The notes: generated by a model from the letters alone, not told the origin. 59,258 nucleotides of DNA from an uncultured Eubacteriales bacterium (GCA_900548285.1 URKE01000006.1:1-59258); one strand, 5' to 3'; shown: positions 32,459-41,041, counted from the stretch's first letter. A program made the numbers and translations.

Positions 32459-33631
32459 TTAAAAATAACTTACTTTGATTCGCTTACCCATTTTTTTAAG
32501 ACAAGCGGATAATTCTTCGACGAGATTCATTTTGATGTTGAAGTTTATCGGCAAGTCCGGGTTCTGGTGCGCGGGGTTAACGGCTCTGCCGACGAAGAAA
32601 TTGATGTCCGTCCCTTCTTCGAAGAGCATCCGGCATATCAAAGACGCGCCGTCGTGTCCGCAACTCCATTTTTCGTATAGTTTGTTCTCTCCGAGGACGT
32701 CGTTGGCGTATTCCACCACGCGGTTCATCGTGATAACGCCCTCCGTAACCAGGTCCACGCCCTCGATTTTCGCTATCGGCGGAATGTCCGAATTGACGAA
32801 ATTGACGCTCACTTCGACTTTCTTGCCGAGATACTTCGCCGCGAGAGAAGAAGTCGTGCCGCCGCAGACGATATGCTTGCCCTCTTTTGAAAAGAACAAA
32901 GCCATCATTCGGTTCGCGTCGTCCCTGTCCCTCGGCGGGCCGAACAGAATGTTCATAGGCTCGCGTTTTCTGATTTTTATAACGCACGCCGTGGCGTCGT
33001 CGCCCGGGCGATGCCCGTAAAGGTTATCCACCTCGTCGAGCAGAATGGTTGCCATCGTTTTCGCCGCGTATTCCCCCGCGACGATGACTTTCATGAATTC
33101 TATTATTTCTTCTCTTTTCCAGCCGAAGTTATAGGCGAGCCCGATGCCCGCGTGCGGACAACCGTCGCTCATGGAAACGAAAACGTCGCCCTCCTGCAAT
33201 TTTATCATCGAGTGATAAATTTTCTTGCCGTCGATGTTCATCTCCGTTTTAGGGTAGAGATAATTCTCGCCGTCGCGGATGAGAATGGTCAGCGGATTGT
33301 CGTACTGGATAAGTTCCATTTCGCGGTTTTCCACGATGTGCATAATCGTGAACGTGGAATACGCAACGCCCCTCACCGAGCATATCGGCAAAGTTTTCGC
33401 GATGGTTTCCACGCAGTCCGAAAGGGTAAGTCCTTCCGCCATCATCGTGGAAATAATCTTACTCGTGAGCGTGGAAAGTATGCTTGCCTTAACGCCGCTG
33501 CCGAGTCCGTCCGCAAGGACGATGACGGTGGAATCGTCGTCGCGCTCCACAACGTCGATATGGTCGCCGCAGAGTTGCTCTCCGAAATGGTTTATGCTTT
33601 TGTAACCTATATCGGCGCAAAGATTATTCAT
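32459..33631 (-). CDS. SpoIIE-family serine/threonine protein phosphatase
   Basis: A 390-residue PP2C/SpoIIE phosphatase. Metal-binding motifs are visible: VLADGLGSG (about 38-46), SDGCPH and GDDATACV. No membrane segment is present, unlike SpoIIE itself. A second domain (about 230-390, NILFGPPRDRDDANRMMALFFS and GGTTSSLAAKYLGKKV) follows; its role is unclear. The gene overlaps the sensory hydrogenase gene by 8 nt. Association of such phosphatases with PAS-bearing hydrogenases is known from sensory [FeFe]-hydrogenase loci and suggests an output by dephosphorylation. The target is unknown. Confidence 0.87.
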   Translation of the reverse strand: MNNLCADIGYKSINHFGEQLCGDHIDVVERDDDSTVIVLADGLGSGVKASILSTLTSKIISTMMAEGLTLSDCVETIAKTLPICSVRGVAYSTFTIMHIVENREMELIQYDNPLTILIRDGENYLYPKTEMNIDGKKIYHSMIKLQEGDVFVSMSDGCPHAGIGLAYNFGWKREEIIEFMKVIVAGEYAAKTMATILLDEVDNLYGHRPGDDATACVIKIRKREPMNILFGPPRDRDDANRMMALFFSKEGKHIVCGGTTSSLAAKYLGKKVEVSVNFVNSDIPPIAKIEGVDLVTEGVITMNRVVEYANDVLGENKLYEKWSCGHDGASLICRMLFEEGTDINFFVGRAVNPAHQNPDLPINFNIKMNLVEELSACLKKMGKRIKVSYF

Positions 33632-35300
33632 CGGAAATGCTCTCCTTCAGTTTGGTAAGAGCGATTTTCGTTTCCGCCGCGGTTTCGCCGAGCAGAGAGG
33701 CGATTTCCTGAACGATGCGCATTTGCTTGTCCACCACGTTGTCCGCGGTTTCAACCGTCTGATTACGCAGTTTCTCGCGTTTTTCGCGCTCGTTCTCCTG
33801 TTCGGTGATATCCCTCATTATGCAGAGAAGCATATGATAGGTCGTGTCGTAAATAATCGTCTGTTCTACGAATCTGTTGTATTCCGCAAGGTAAGTTCTG
33901 CGGTTGCGAATGCTTTTTTTGTTGCCGAGAACTTCGAGGAAAGGTTTCGGATCGAGAATACGCACGACCTGATCGCCGAGTACGTCCGAAGCGTATCTTA
34001 TGTTGAGAATTTTGCGCGCCGCGGGGTTGATCTGCTGAACTTCCAAAGTGTCGTTGACGACGATGAGCGCGTTCGGCGTGTTGGAAACTATGCAATCGGA
34101 AAAACTCTCGGCTTTTTCTTTAAGGTAGGGCAGACACATGGAGATTTCCGCCTTGCCGTGGATGATCGCTATCGCTTTTTCGCGGCAGGTATCGTACCCG
34201 CAGGAGCCGCAGTTGAGTTCGTCCTCCGGTCTGTTTTTGCCCATTTTTTTGAGGACTTCCTGAATTTCGCTCTCGGACGGAACGGCGTTTTTGCGTTCGA
34301 TAGGTTCGAATCTCTTTTTCAATTCGAGAGAATCGGGCTGGACGATTTCAAAATCCTTCGTTCCGGCGTATTTCGCCACCGACTGATAATCGATGACGGG
34401 CGAGCGGTGATATTTTTCCATAACGGGGCCGCCCACGCAACTGCCCGCGCAAGCCGACATTTCGATGAAACACTTATGAACGTTTCCGCGTTCGATTTCC
34501 TTAAGCGAGGCTATACAGTTTTCGATGCCGTCCACCGCGAAATAAGTGTAATCGGGAGTTTTGTTTTTCATCGTTTTCAGAATTCCGCCCGCTGTGGGGA
34601 AGAAACGAGCGCGGCTGTTATCCGTGTCGTCCATATCGGGCTGAAGTTCGATATGCTCGGCGCTCAGCCAGTTCGTGAGTTCTTCAAACGTTAAAACGGC
34701 GTCCACTATGCCTTCGTAATGCTGAGCCTCGTCCTTTTTCGCAACGCACGGACCGATAAAAACCGTTTTCGCGTCCGGGTGCTTCTTTTTGATTTCGGAG
34801 CAATGCGCCTGCATGGGCGACATTATGTCCGCAAGGTTCGGCAAAAGGGTGGGGAAGTATTTCTGAATAAGCAGATTCACCGAATGGCAGCATGACGAAA
34901 TTACCACGTCCCGCGTTTCTTCGGCAAGCATTTTCTCGTATTCGTTTTTGACTATGGTCGCCCCGAGCGCGGTTTCTTCCGCGTCGGCAAAACCGAGTTT
35001 TTTAAGGGCGGCTTTGATGCCGTTTATGCCTACGCCGTGATAGTTTGCGATAAAGGACGGGGCAACGCTGGCGTAAACCTGCGCGCCCGACTGAATCATT
35101 ACTTTAACTTTTTCGGTTTCTTCAACTATCTGTTTAGCGTTTTGCGGGCAGACGACGAAGCACTGCCCGCAAAGAATACACTCGTTACCGATAATATGCG
35201 CCTGATTGCCCGAAAATCTTATCGATTTAACGGGGCAGTGACGTATACATTTATAACAGTTTTTGCAGTTTGATTTTTTAAGCGTCAAACATTCCGACAC
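33624..35300 (-). CDS. Putative sensory [FeFe] hydrogenase with PAS domain (HydS-like)
   Basis: I chose GTG 35300: AGGAG lies 8 nt upstream, and it begins 2 nt after the previous stop. The 558-residue product has two [4Fe-4S] motifs (C12-C22 and C41-C51), then an H-cluster domain. Its loops are SSCCHS (135-140), GPCVAKKD (183-190) and EMSACAGSCVGG (280-291). A four-cysteine FeS domain (CGSCGYDTC 364-372, C389) and a PAS domain (about 400-500) follow, then a helical tail. Loop L1 keeps both cysteines but has His where Pro is usual; L2 and L3 have Gly and Ser where catalytic enzymes have Met. Similar changes mark sensory hydrogenases. Confidence 0.87.
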   Translation of the reverse strand: MSECLTLKKSNCKNCYKCIRHCPVKSIRFSGNQAHIIGNECILCGQCFVVCPQNAKQIVEETEKVKVMIQSGAQVYASVAPSFIANYHGVGINGIKAALKKLGFADAEETALGATIVKNEYEKMLAEETRDVVISSCCHSVNLLIQKYFPTLLPNLADIMSPMQAHCSEIKKKHPDAKTVFIGPCVAKKDEAQHYEGIVDAVLTFEELTNWLSAEHIELQPDMDDTDNSRARFFPTAGGILKTMKNKTPDYTYFAVDGIENCIASLKEIERGNVHKCFIEMSACAGSCVGGPVMEKYHRSPVIDYQSVAKYAGTKDFEIVQPDSLELKKRFEPIERKNAVPSESEIQEVLKKMGKNRPEDELNCGSCGYDTCREKAIAIIHGKAEISMCLPYLKEKAESFSDCIVSNTPNALIVVNDTLEVQQINPAARKILNIRYASDVLGDQVVRILDPKPFLEVLGNKKSIRNRRTYLAEYNRFVEQTIIYDTTYHMLLCIMRDITEQENEREKREKLRNQTVETADNVVDKQMRIVQEIASLLGETAAETKIALTKLKESISDE

Positions 35301-35302
35301 GG

Positions 35303-35575
35303 TTAATTCTCCTTGGCTTTCGCTTTTACGACGGCGGGCATGACGGATTTTTCCCAGAACTCGCCGAATCCTTCGGGCGTTATGCCGACGTAAACTTCGC
35401 CGTCGACGGTTATCGTCACGCCGATACGATTGCACCTGCCGGAGCAGAACGCCCCGACAAGCACTATTTCGTCCTCAAGATGATTATTCGCTATTTTTTC
35501 CTGTAACAATTCAACGATCCTCGGCGCGCCTTTCAAGTGGCACGAACTGCCGACGCAGACTTCGACGATTATCAT
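35303..35575 (-). CDS. Thioredoxin-like [2Fe-2S] ferredoxin (NuoE-like), second copy
   Basis: A 90-residue protein of the thioredoxin-like [2Fe-2S] fold. Cysteine ligands are in CVGSSC (7-12) and CSGRC (about 44-48). It resembles the 24-kDa NuoE/HydC-type electron-transfer module, standing alone. It overlaps its paralogue by 4 nt (ATGA) and precedes the sensory hydrogenase by 2 nt. It probably passes electrons to or from one of the hydrogenase proteins. The charged C-terminal helix (VVKAKAKEN) is absent from the shorter paralogue. Confidence 0.85.
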   Translation of the reverse strand: MIIVEVCVGSSCHLKGAPRIVELLQEKIANNHLEDEIVLVGAFCSGRCNRIGVTITVDGEVYVGITPEGFGEFWEKSVMPAVVKAKAKEN

Positions 35576-35814
35576 TGTACTTTCGCTTTGATTTCGTTAT
35601 CGAAAAACTCTTTGACTGTTTCGGGGCTTACGGAATAGAATTTGTCGTCAACCGTGACGCACACGCCGAGTTGGCATTTACCCATGCAGAACGTTCCGCC
35701 GAGTTCCACTTTGTCGCCGAGTCCCGCTTCGTTGATATAATACTGAAGCCCTTCAACGACTTTGCGGGATCCTTTAATGTGGCAAGATGAGCCGATACAT
35801 ACAGTAACTTTCAT
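35572..35814 (-). CDS. Thioredoxin-like [2Fe-2S] ferredoxin (NuoE-like), first copy
   Basis: An 80-residue paralogue of the next gene, with cysteine ligands in CIGSSC (6-11) and CMGKC (about 43-47). The region after CMGKC is CQLGVCVTVDD, with an extra cysteine pair member not present in the other copy. AAAGGAG precedes the start. Two tandem stand-alone modules suggest a heterodimer or two electron routes. Confidence 0.85.
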   Translation of the reverse strand: MKVTVCIGSSCHIKGSRKVVEGLQYYINEAGLGDKVELGGTFCMGKCQLGVCVTVDDKFYSVSPETVKEFFDNEIKAKVQ

Positions 35815-35830
35815 TGTTTTGTACTCCTTT

Positions 35831-36580
35831 TTATTCGTAATCGACGACGTTTACCCACGAAAGCAGGAATTCGCGTTCTTTTTCGTTGCCCTTAACGGTC
35901 TGCGAAGCCGCGACGATGGGCATCCATTTCTGAATATATTGTTTTTCGGTGTGGCTCTTCGCGCAGAAGAGGTCGAGATATTTCTCCGCGCCGTCTATAT
36001 CGCCGTTGAGCCAGAACAAAAGGTAAGTTCTCGCCACGTCCGCCGAGGCGTTACCCTGCGTTGCGTGCGACCAGTCGAGAATATACGGCGTTCCGTCCTC
36101 GGCGATGATTATGTTGGAGGGGTTGAAATCCCCGTGGCAAAGTTTGTTGTGTTTCGGCATACCGTCAAGACGGGTATGAAGTTCGTAACGAGTAGTCGCG
36201 TCGAGATCGGTGCTTAAGATCTTGCGGTTCATTTTGTCCTTCAACTTCGTGAGAAGAGGGCAGGTTTTGGACTGAACTTCAATCTGAAGGTCTACGAACA
36301 TATTGAGATATTCGTCCTTCTTGTCGGGATTTTCGCTCATGAGTTGAGCAAGGGTTTTGCCTTTGATATAATCGGTTATTATCGTCCATTTGCCGTCGAT
36401 GACGGTAACTTCGCGGAGTTTGGGGACGTTAAGCCCCGTTTCCTCCACGAGCGCGTGGTTCAACGCTTCGTTTAAAACCTGCGCTTTGGAATAAGTGTTG
36501 TCGAACACTTTCAGGCACAGATCGCCGTCGCGATAAACCGTTTTATTGTTTCTTACGGCAATTATTCTGTCAAGTTTCAT
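35831..36580 (-). CDS. Aminoglycoside-phosphotransferase-fold small-molecule or protein kinase
   Basis: A 249-residue APH/choline-kinase-fold protein. Visible motifs are the N-lobe lysine in LCLKVF, the catalytic loop HGDFNPSNII (about 154-163) and the metal aspartate in ILDWSHA. All catalytic residues appear intact. Despite the name it is unlikely to be a resistance gene: it lies inside the rex-adhE-hydrogenase operon, 12 nt after adhE and 16 nt before the first [2Fe-2S] gene. It may act opposite to the SpoIIE phosphatase or on a metabolite. That is inference; the substrate is unknown. Confidence 0.82.
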   Translation of the reverse strand: MKLDRIIAVRNNKTVYRDGDLCLKVFDNTYSKAQVLNEALNHALVEETGLNVPKLREVTVIDGKWTIITDYIKGKTLAQLMSENPDKKDEYLNMFVDLQIEVQSKTCPLLTKLKDKMNRKILSTDLDATTRYELHTRLDGMPKHNKLCHGDFNPSNIIIAEDGTPYILDWSHATQGNASADVARTYLLFWLNGDIDGAEKYLDLFCAKSHTEKQYIQKWMPIVAASQTVKGNEKEREFLLSWVNVVDYE

Positions 36581-36592
36581 TTTTTCTCCTCC

Positions 36593-39307
36593 TTATGCCT
36601 TTTTTATTCCGCTTTTGGCGCGGCGGTACGCTTGTTTGAAGTTATGAGTGTCGTCCGCAGGCGTAACGTCCGCTTTCGGCATTTCGGGTTCGGTGAAGTG
36701 TTTGTTTCCGTAATAAGCGTTGAGATACATCTGTTTGATTTCGCTCATGAGCGGATATCTCGGGTTTGCGCCGGTGCATTGATCGTCGAACGCCTGTTCC
36801 GTCATCGCGTCGAGGCGGTTGAGGAAGTCGGCTTCGTCGGGAACGTAATCTTTGATTGCGGGTTTGATTCCGACTCTCGCTTTGAGGTCGTTCACGGCTT
36901 TGATAAGGTTTTCGAGTTTTTCGGTATCGGTGTTGCCGCCGAGGCCTAAAGCGTCGGCAACTTCGGCGTATCTCGCCAAGGTGTGCGGGTGGTCGTACTG
37001 CGAGAACGTACCCATCTTGACGGGCGCTTCCGCCGCGTTGAAACGGAGAACTTCTTCGAGCATCAGAGCGTTCGCGACGCCGTGAGCGATGTGGTGGAAC
37101 GCGCCGAGTTTGTGAGCCATGGAGTGGCAGACTCCGAGGAACGCGTTTGCGAACGCCATACCTGCCATTGTTGCGGCGTTAGCCATTTTTTCACGGGCTT
37201 CAACGTCTACCTGACCGTTATCGTAAGCGCGGGGGAGATATTTGAATATCGTCTGCAACGCCTGTTTTGCAAGACCGTCGGTATAATCGGTAGCCATAAC
37301 CGAAGCGTATGCTTCCAACGCGTGGGAAACGGCGTCGATACCGGAAGCGGCGGTAAGTCCTCTCGGCGCGCTCATATGGAAATCGGTGTCGATTATAGCC
37401 ATATTGGGCAGCAACTGATAGTCTGCGAGAGGATATTTGATTCCGCTGTCCTGATCGGTGATAACGGCGAACGGAGTAACTTCCGAACCCGTGCCGGCGG
37501 AAGTCGGGATAGCGATGAAGTAGGCTTTTTCTCCCATCTTCGGGAAGGTGTAAACTCTCTTACGGATATCGATGAATCTCATCGCCATATCCATGAAGTC
37601 TGCTTCGGGGTGTTCGTAAAGAACCCACATTATCTTGCCTGCGTCCATTGCCGAGCCGCCGCCGAGAGCGATGATCGTATCGGGTTTGAACGAACGCATG
37701 AGTTCCGCGCCCGCCTTTGCGCAGGCGAGAGTGGGATCGGGAGCGACGTCGAAGAACGTTTCGTGAACGATGCCCATTTCGTCGAGCTTGTCCTCGATGG
37801 GTTTGGTGTATCCGTTATTGTAAAGGAACGAGTCCGTTACGATGAACGCGCGTTTTTTGTTCATTACGTGCGTCAACTCGTCGAGAGCGACGGGCAGACA
37901 GCCTTTTTTGATATAAACCTTTTCCGGAGCGCGGAACCAAAGCATATTTTCTCTCCTTTCTGCAACAGTCTTAATGTTTATAAGGTGCTTGACTCCCACG
38001 TTTTCCGAAACGCTGTTGCCGCCCCAGGAGCCGCAGCCGAGCGTTAACGACGGAGCGAGTTTGAAGTTGTAAAGATCTCCGATTCCGCCTTGCGAAGAGG
38101 GAGTGTTGACGAGGATACGGCAGGTCTTCATGCGCGAAGCGAATTCGTCGAGTTTAGCCTGTTCCGTTGCGACGTTGAGATAAATAGACGAAGTGTGTCC
38201 GTAACCGCCGTCGGCGATAAGGTGTTCCGCTTTTGCGAAAGCGTCCTGAATGTCCTCGGCTTTGTACATTGCGAGAACGGGGGAGAGTTTTTCGTGAGCG
38301 AACTCTTCCGAAAGTTCGACGCTTTCGACTTCGCCGATAAGAACTTTCGTTCCCGCGGGAACGGTAACTCCGGCAAGCGCGGCGATCGTGGCCGCTTTCT
38401 GTCCGACTATTTTCGCGTTGAGCGCGCCGTTTATGATAATCGTTTTGCGGACTTTTTCGGTTTCTTCGGGGTTAAGGAAGTAACAACCTCTGTTCGCGAA
38501 TTCGATTTTTACGGCGTCGTAAACGTTTTTATGAACGATAACGGACTGCTCGGAAGCGCAGATCATACCGTTATCGAAAGTTTTCGAGTGAATTATGGAG
38601 TTTACGGCAAGAACGATATCCGCGGAATCGTCGATGATCGCGGGAGTGTTGCCCGCGCCGACGCCGAGAGCCGGTTTGCCGGACGAATAAGCGGCTTTAA
38701 CCATTCCGGGGCCGCCCGTCGCGAGAATTATGTCCGCTTCTTTCATGAGGAGGTTGGTCATTTCGAGAGAAGGAACGTCAACCCAGTCGATGATTCCTTC
38801 GGGCGCGCCGGCTTTAACGGCGGCGTCGAGAACGACTTTAGCCGCGGCGATGGTCGATTTTTTCGCTCTCGGGTGCGGACTGATGATGATCGCGTTTCTC
38901 GTTTTGAGGGCGATCATGGTTTTGAAAATCGCGGTGGAAGTGGGGTTGGTCGTCGGAATGACCGCGGCGATAACGCCTATGGGTTCGGCGATTTTCTTTA
39001 TTCCGTAAGCCTTATCCTCTTCGATAACGCCGCAGGTTTTAGTGTTCTTATAAGCGTTATAAATATATTCGGCCGCGTAGTTGTTTTTGATGACTTTATC
39101 TTCAACCACGCCCATGCCGGTTTCTTCCACTGCCATTTTCGCGAGCGGAATACGCGCCTGGTTGGCGGCGATTGCGGCGGCTTTGAAAATCTTGTCTACC
39201 TGTTCCTGCGTATAGGTCGCGAATTTACGTTGAGCGTCCTTTACTCTTGCGATAGTCGCTTCGAGCGTTTCGACGCTGTCGACTATCTGTCGTTCTTTGT
39301 TTTCCAT
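36593..39307 (-). CDS. adhE: Bifunctional acetaldehyde-CoA/alcohol dehydrogenase
   Basis: I chose ATG 39307 (MENKERQ), with GGAGG just upstream; a longer frame runs back into rex without a ribosome site. The 904-residue protein has an N-terminal CoA-acylating aldehyde dehydrogenase domain (GVGAGNTPAII, catalytic Cys250 in NGMICASEQ). The C-terminal iron alcohol dehydrogenase domain (about 465-870) has GGGSAMDAGK, GTGSEVTPFAVI and the metal histidines in HSMAHKLGAFHHIAHG. It reduces acetyl-CoA to ethanol using two NADH and forms spirosomes in relatives. Rex immediately upstream is its classical regulator. Confidence 0.96.
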   Translation of the reverse strand: MENKERQIVDSVETLEATIARVKDAQRKFATYTQEQVDKIFKAAAIAANQARIPLAKMAVEETGMGVVEDKVIKNNYAAEYIYNAYKNTKTCGVIEEDKAYGIKKIAEPIGVIAAVIPTTNPTSTAIFKTMIALKTRNAIIISPHPRAKKSTIAAAKVVLDAAVKAGAPEGIIDWVDVPSLEMTNLLMKEADIILATGGPGMVKAAYSSGKPALGVGAGNTPAIIDDSADIVLAVNSIIHSKTFDNGMICASEQSVIVHKNVYDAVKIEFANRGCYFLNPEETEKVRKTIIINGALNAKIVGQKAATIAALAGVTVPAGTKVLIGEVESVELSEEFAHEKLSPVLAMYKAEDIQDAFAKAEHLIADGGYGHTSSIYLNVATEQAKLDEFASRMKTCRILVNTPSSQGGIGDLYNFKLAPSLTLGCGSWGGNSVSENVGVKHLINIKTVAERRENMLWFRAPEKVYIKKGCLPVALDELTHVMNKKRAFIVTDSFLYNNGYTKPIEDKLDEMGIVHETFFDVAPDPTLACAKAGAELMRSFKPDTIIALGGGSAMDAGKIMWVLYEHPEADFMDMAMRFIDIRKRVYTFPKMGEKAYFIAIPTSAGTGSEVTPFAVITDQDSGIKYPLADYQLLPNMAIIDTDFHMSAPRGLTAASGIDAVSHALEAYASVMATDYTDGLAKQALQTIFKYLPRAYDNGQVDVEAREKMANAATMAGMAFANAFLGVCHSMAHKLGAFHHIAHGVANALMLEEVLRFNAAEAPVKMGTFSQYDHPHTLARYAEVADALGLGGNTDTEKLENLIKAVNDLKARVGIKPAIKDYVPDEADFLNRLDAMTEQAFDDQCTGANPRYPLMSEIKQMYLNAYYGNKHFTEPEMPKADVTPADDTHNFKQAYRRAKSGIKKA

Positions 39308-39336
39308 AGAAACCTCCTGTATTTCGTATTGTTTTT

Positions 39337-39927
39337 TTACTTGATTTTGTTTTGCAGGTGGGCAAGCGAGAGCGCGAGATCTTCGTATTGAACCGTCACG
39401 CCTTCGGGAACTTGCAGTTGCGAGCGGGAAAAACACCACACGGCTCTGATTCCGCTTTTTATCATCTCGTCCGTCGCTTCCTGCGCCGCGGCGGCGGGAA
39501 CGGTGAGAATGCCGAGTTCGATCTGATGAAGCGAACAGTACGTTTTCATTTCGCTCATCGGCAAAACGTTGTTGCCGAACTTCTGTTCGTCGTTGTCGAA
39601 CGCCTTTGCCACTTTAAGTCCGTATTCGGCAAAACCCGGGTAGCCGAGCAACGCCGCGCCGAGTTTCCCCGCGCCGACGATGATCGCTTCCTTCAGACAC
39701 TTGTCGGGGAGAACCCGTTCCATGCTTCGGATCAGGTCGGCAACCTTGTAGCCGATTTTCGGTTTTCCTTTTCCGCAGACGGAAGCGAGATCTTTCCGCA
39801 CCTGAACTTCGCCGAGCGAAAGTTGCCTTGCGAGCGTGGTCGCGGAAATTTCCGTAACCGACGCGGGCAACTCTTTCAGATGTTTCAGATACCCCGGTAT
39901 TCTGCTTAAAGTCGCTTTGGATATCAT
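39337..39927 (-). CDS. rex: Redox-sensing transcriptional repressor Rex
   Basis: A 196-residue Rex. The N-terminal winged helix (about 1-75) contains ISATTLARQLSLGEVQVRKDLA. The NAD(H)-binding Rossmann domain contains IIVGAGKLGAALLGY (about 82-96). The C-terminal swapped helix ends the protein. Rex leaves DNA when NADH/NAD+ is high, releasing fermentation genes. It is the first gene of the operon, 29 nt before adhE, so it probably controls its own operon. I saw no perfect Rex box in the short upstream region; a partial TTCAC half lies in the -35. Confidence 0.95.
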   Translation of the reverse strand: MISKATLSRIPGYLKHLKELPASVTEISATTLARQLSLGEVQVRKDLASVCGKGKPKIGYKVADLIRSMERVLPDKCLKEAIIVGAGKLGAALLGYPGFAEYGLKVAKAFDNDEQKFGNNVLPMSEMKTYCSLHQIELGILTVPAAAAQEATDEMIKSGIRAVWCFSRSQLQVPEGVTVQYEDLALSLAHLQNKIK

Positions 39928-39953
39928 CGTGTTTTCTCCTTGTTTACGATATC

Positions 39954-39982
39954 AGTATACACTATTCCGCAAAAAAAGTGAA
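39954..39982 (-). promoter_or_regulatory. Promoter of the rex-adhE-hydrogenase operon
   Basis: On the minus strand TTCACT (39982-39977), 17 nt, TATACT (39959-39954), followed by a 27-nt interval to the AAGGAG site and ATG of rex. It is the only good promoter I see before the eight-gene block. Confidence 0.65.
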
Positions 39983-40040
39983 TTGCTTTATTTTTATATC
40001 GGTATGGTATTTATCGATATAACGCGGATAGAAATAAAAA

Positions 40041-40066
40041 CCGCGAAAAATCAGGAGTTTTCGCGG
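40041..40066 (-). terminator. Rho-independent terminator of the LysR gene
   Basis: On the minus strand CCGCGAAAA-CTCCTGAT-TTTTCGCGG (40066 to 40041), followed by TTTTTATTTC (40040-40031). Confidence 0.85.
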
Positions 40067-40075
40067 CTCGGAAAG

Positions 40076-41005
40076 TCATGATGCGCCGAACAATTCGCGC
40101 TTTACGCGGCACAACTCGGTAACGAACGCCTTATCGAGATCGGTAAGGGCGTAATCTTTTTTGTAAATAAGAATGTCTTTATAGATTTTTTTGTTCTCGG
40201 CGCACGTCTTTTCGACCAGTCCGTAACTCGCGAGCGTGGATGCGGGAACGGCGGACACCCACATAAAGGTACGCGGGTCTTTGGAGAGCAGTTCGAACTG
40301 GCTCGCCCGTTCAAAAACGAAAATACGCCTTTCGGTCTGCGGCAATTCCTCTTTTTTCACTTCCGCAAGCGATAAAAACGGAACGTAAGGGTCGGCGTGC
40401 GCTATCTCGGTTTTGTCGGGCAGGTCGGAAAACTTTACGTCGGTTATGGCGGCGAGCGGGGAATTTTTGCTCACGAGCAGGCGGTAACGGAATTCCGTTA
40501 CGAGTTCGTATGCAAGACCTTTCGCGTCGAGAAGATCTTTATAGTACGCGTCGTATTGCTCCGCGTAACGGATAATGCCGAGGCGGTAATCGGATTCGAG
40601 AATGTTTTTAATGGCGCGGAGCGAGTTCGTTTCCTTATAAAAAAACTCGAACTTGTCCTCGTCGGGCAATTTGCCGATAAAGGACGAAAACGCGTCGCTT
40701 ATATAACTCGCGCGGGGAACGGAAACGGAGAACTTCTTGTTTTCCGAAAGATTGCCGCGGAACATGTTTTCCACGGTGTCCACTTGTTTAAGTATACTTT
40801 TCGCATATTTCAGAAACTCCTCGCCGCGGGGAGTTACCTTTATACCGCGGGAAGAACGCTCGAAGAGATTCACTCCGAGCGATGCTTCCAGATCCTTTAT
40901 GCAACGGCTGAGGTTGGATTGATCCATATACAGCGATTCGGCCGCTTTGTTGATCGATCCGCAGGACGCTACTTCAACCGCGTATTTCATATAAACTAAA
41001 TTCAT
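40076..41005 (-). CDS. LysR-family transcriptional regulator
   Basis: A 309-residue LysR protein. The winged helix lies at about 1-60 (EVASCGSINKAAESLYMDQSNLSRCIKDLEASLGVNLFERSSRG). The periplasmic-binding-like effector domain runs from about 90 to 300. There is no ribosome site before the ATG. The predicted transcription start coincides with the start codon, so the mRNA may be leaderless. No divergently transcribed target lies beside it, so its regulon cannot be guessed. Confidence 0.92.
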   Translation of the reverse strand: MNLVYMKYAVEVASCGSINKAAESLYMDQSNLSRCIKDLEASLGVNLFERSSRGIKVTPRGEEFLKYAKSILKQVDTVENMFRGNLSENKKFSVSVPRASYISDAFSSFIGKLPDEDKFEFFYKETNSLRAIKNILESDYRLGIIRYAEQYDAYYKDLLDAKGLAYELVTEFRYRLLVSKNSPLAAITDVKFSDLPDKTEIAHADPYVPFLSLAEVKKEELPQTERRIFVFERASQFELLSKDPRTFMWVSAVPASTLASYGLVEKTCAENKKIYKDILIYKKDYALTDLDKAFVTELCRVKRELFGAS

Positions 41006-41011
41006 GATTAT

Positions 41012-41040
41012 ATTGTATTATATAACGCGTGAGTTGTCAA
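41012..41040 (-). promoter_or_regulatory. Promoter of the LysR gene, predicted leaderless
   Basis: On the minus strand TTGACA (41040-41035), 17 nt, TACAAT (41017-41012). Seven nt downstream is 41005, the A of the start codon. Confidence 0.7.
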
Positions 41041-41041
41041 C

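Noticed and set aside
35831..36580. Antibiotic-resistance aminoglycoside phosphotransferase
   Set aside because: Only the fold matches. The operon context is fermentative metabolism and no resistance-island features are present.
39308..39336. Rex operator between rex and adhE
   Set aside because: The 29-nt gap holds only the adhE ribosome site; no TTGT-type inverted repeat is present.
38090..39391. 433-codon plus-strand open frame opposite adhE
   Set aside because: The minus-strand frame is a full AdhE with all motifs; the plus frame has none and begins without a ribosome site.
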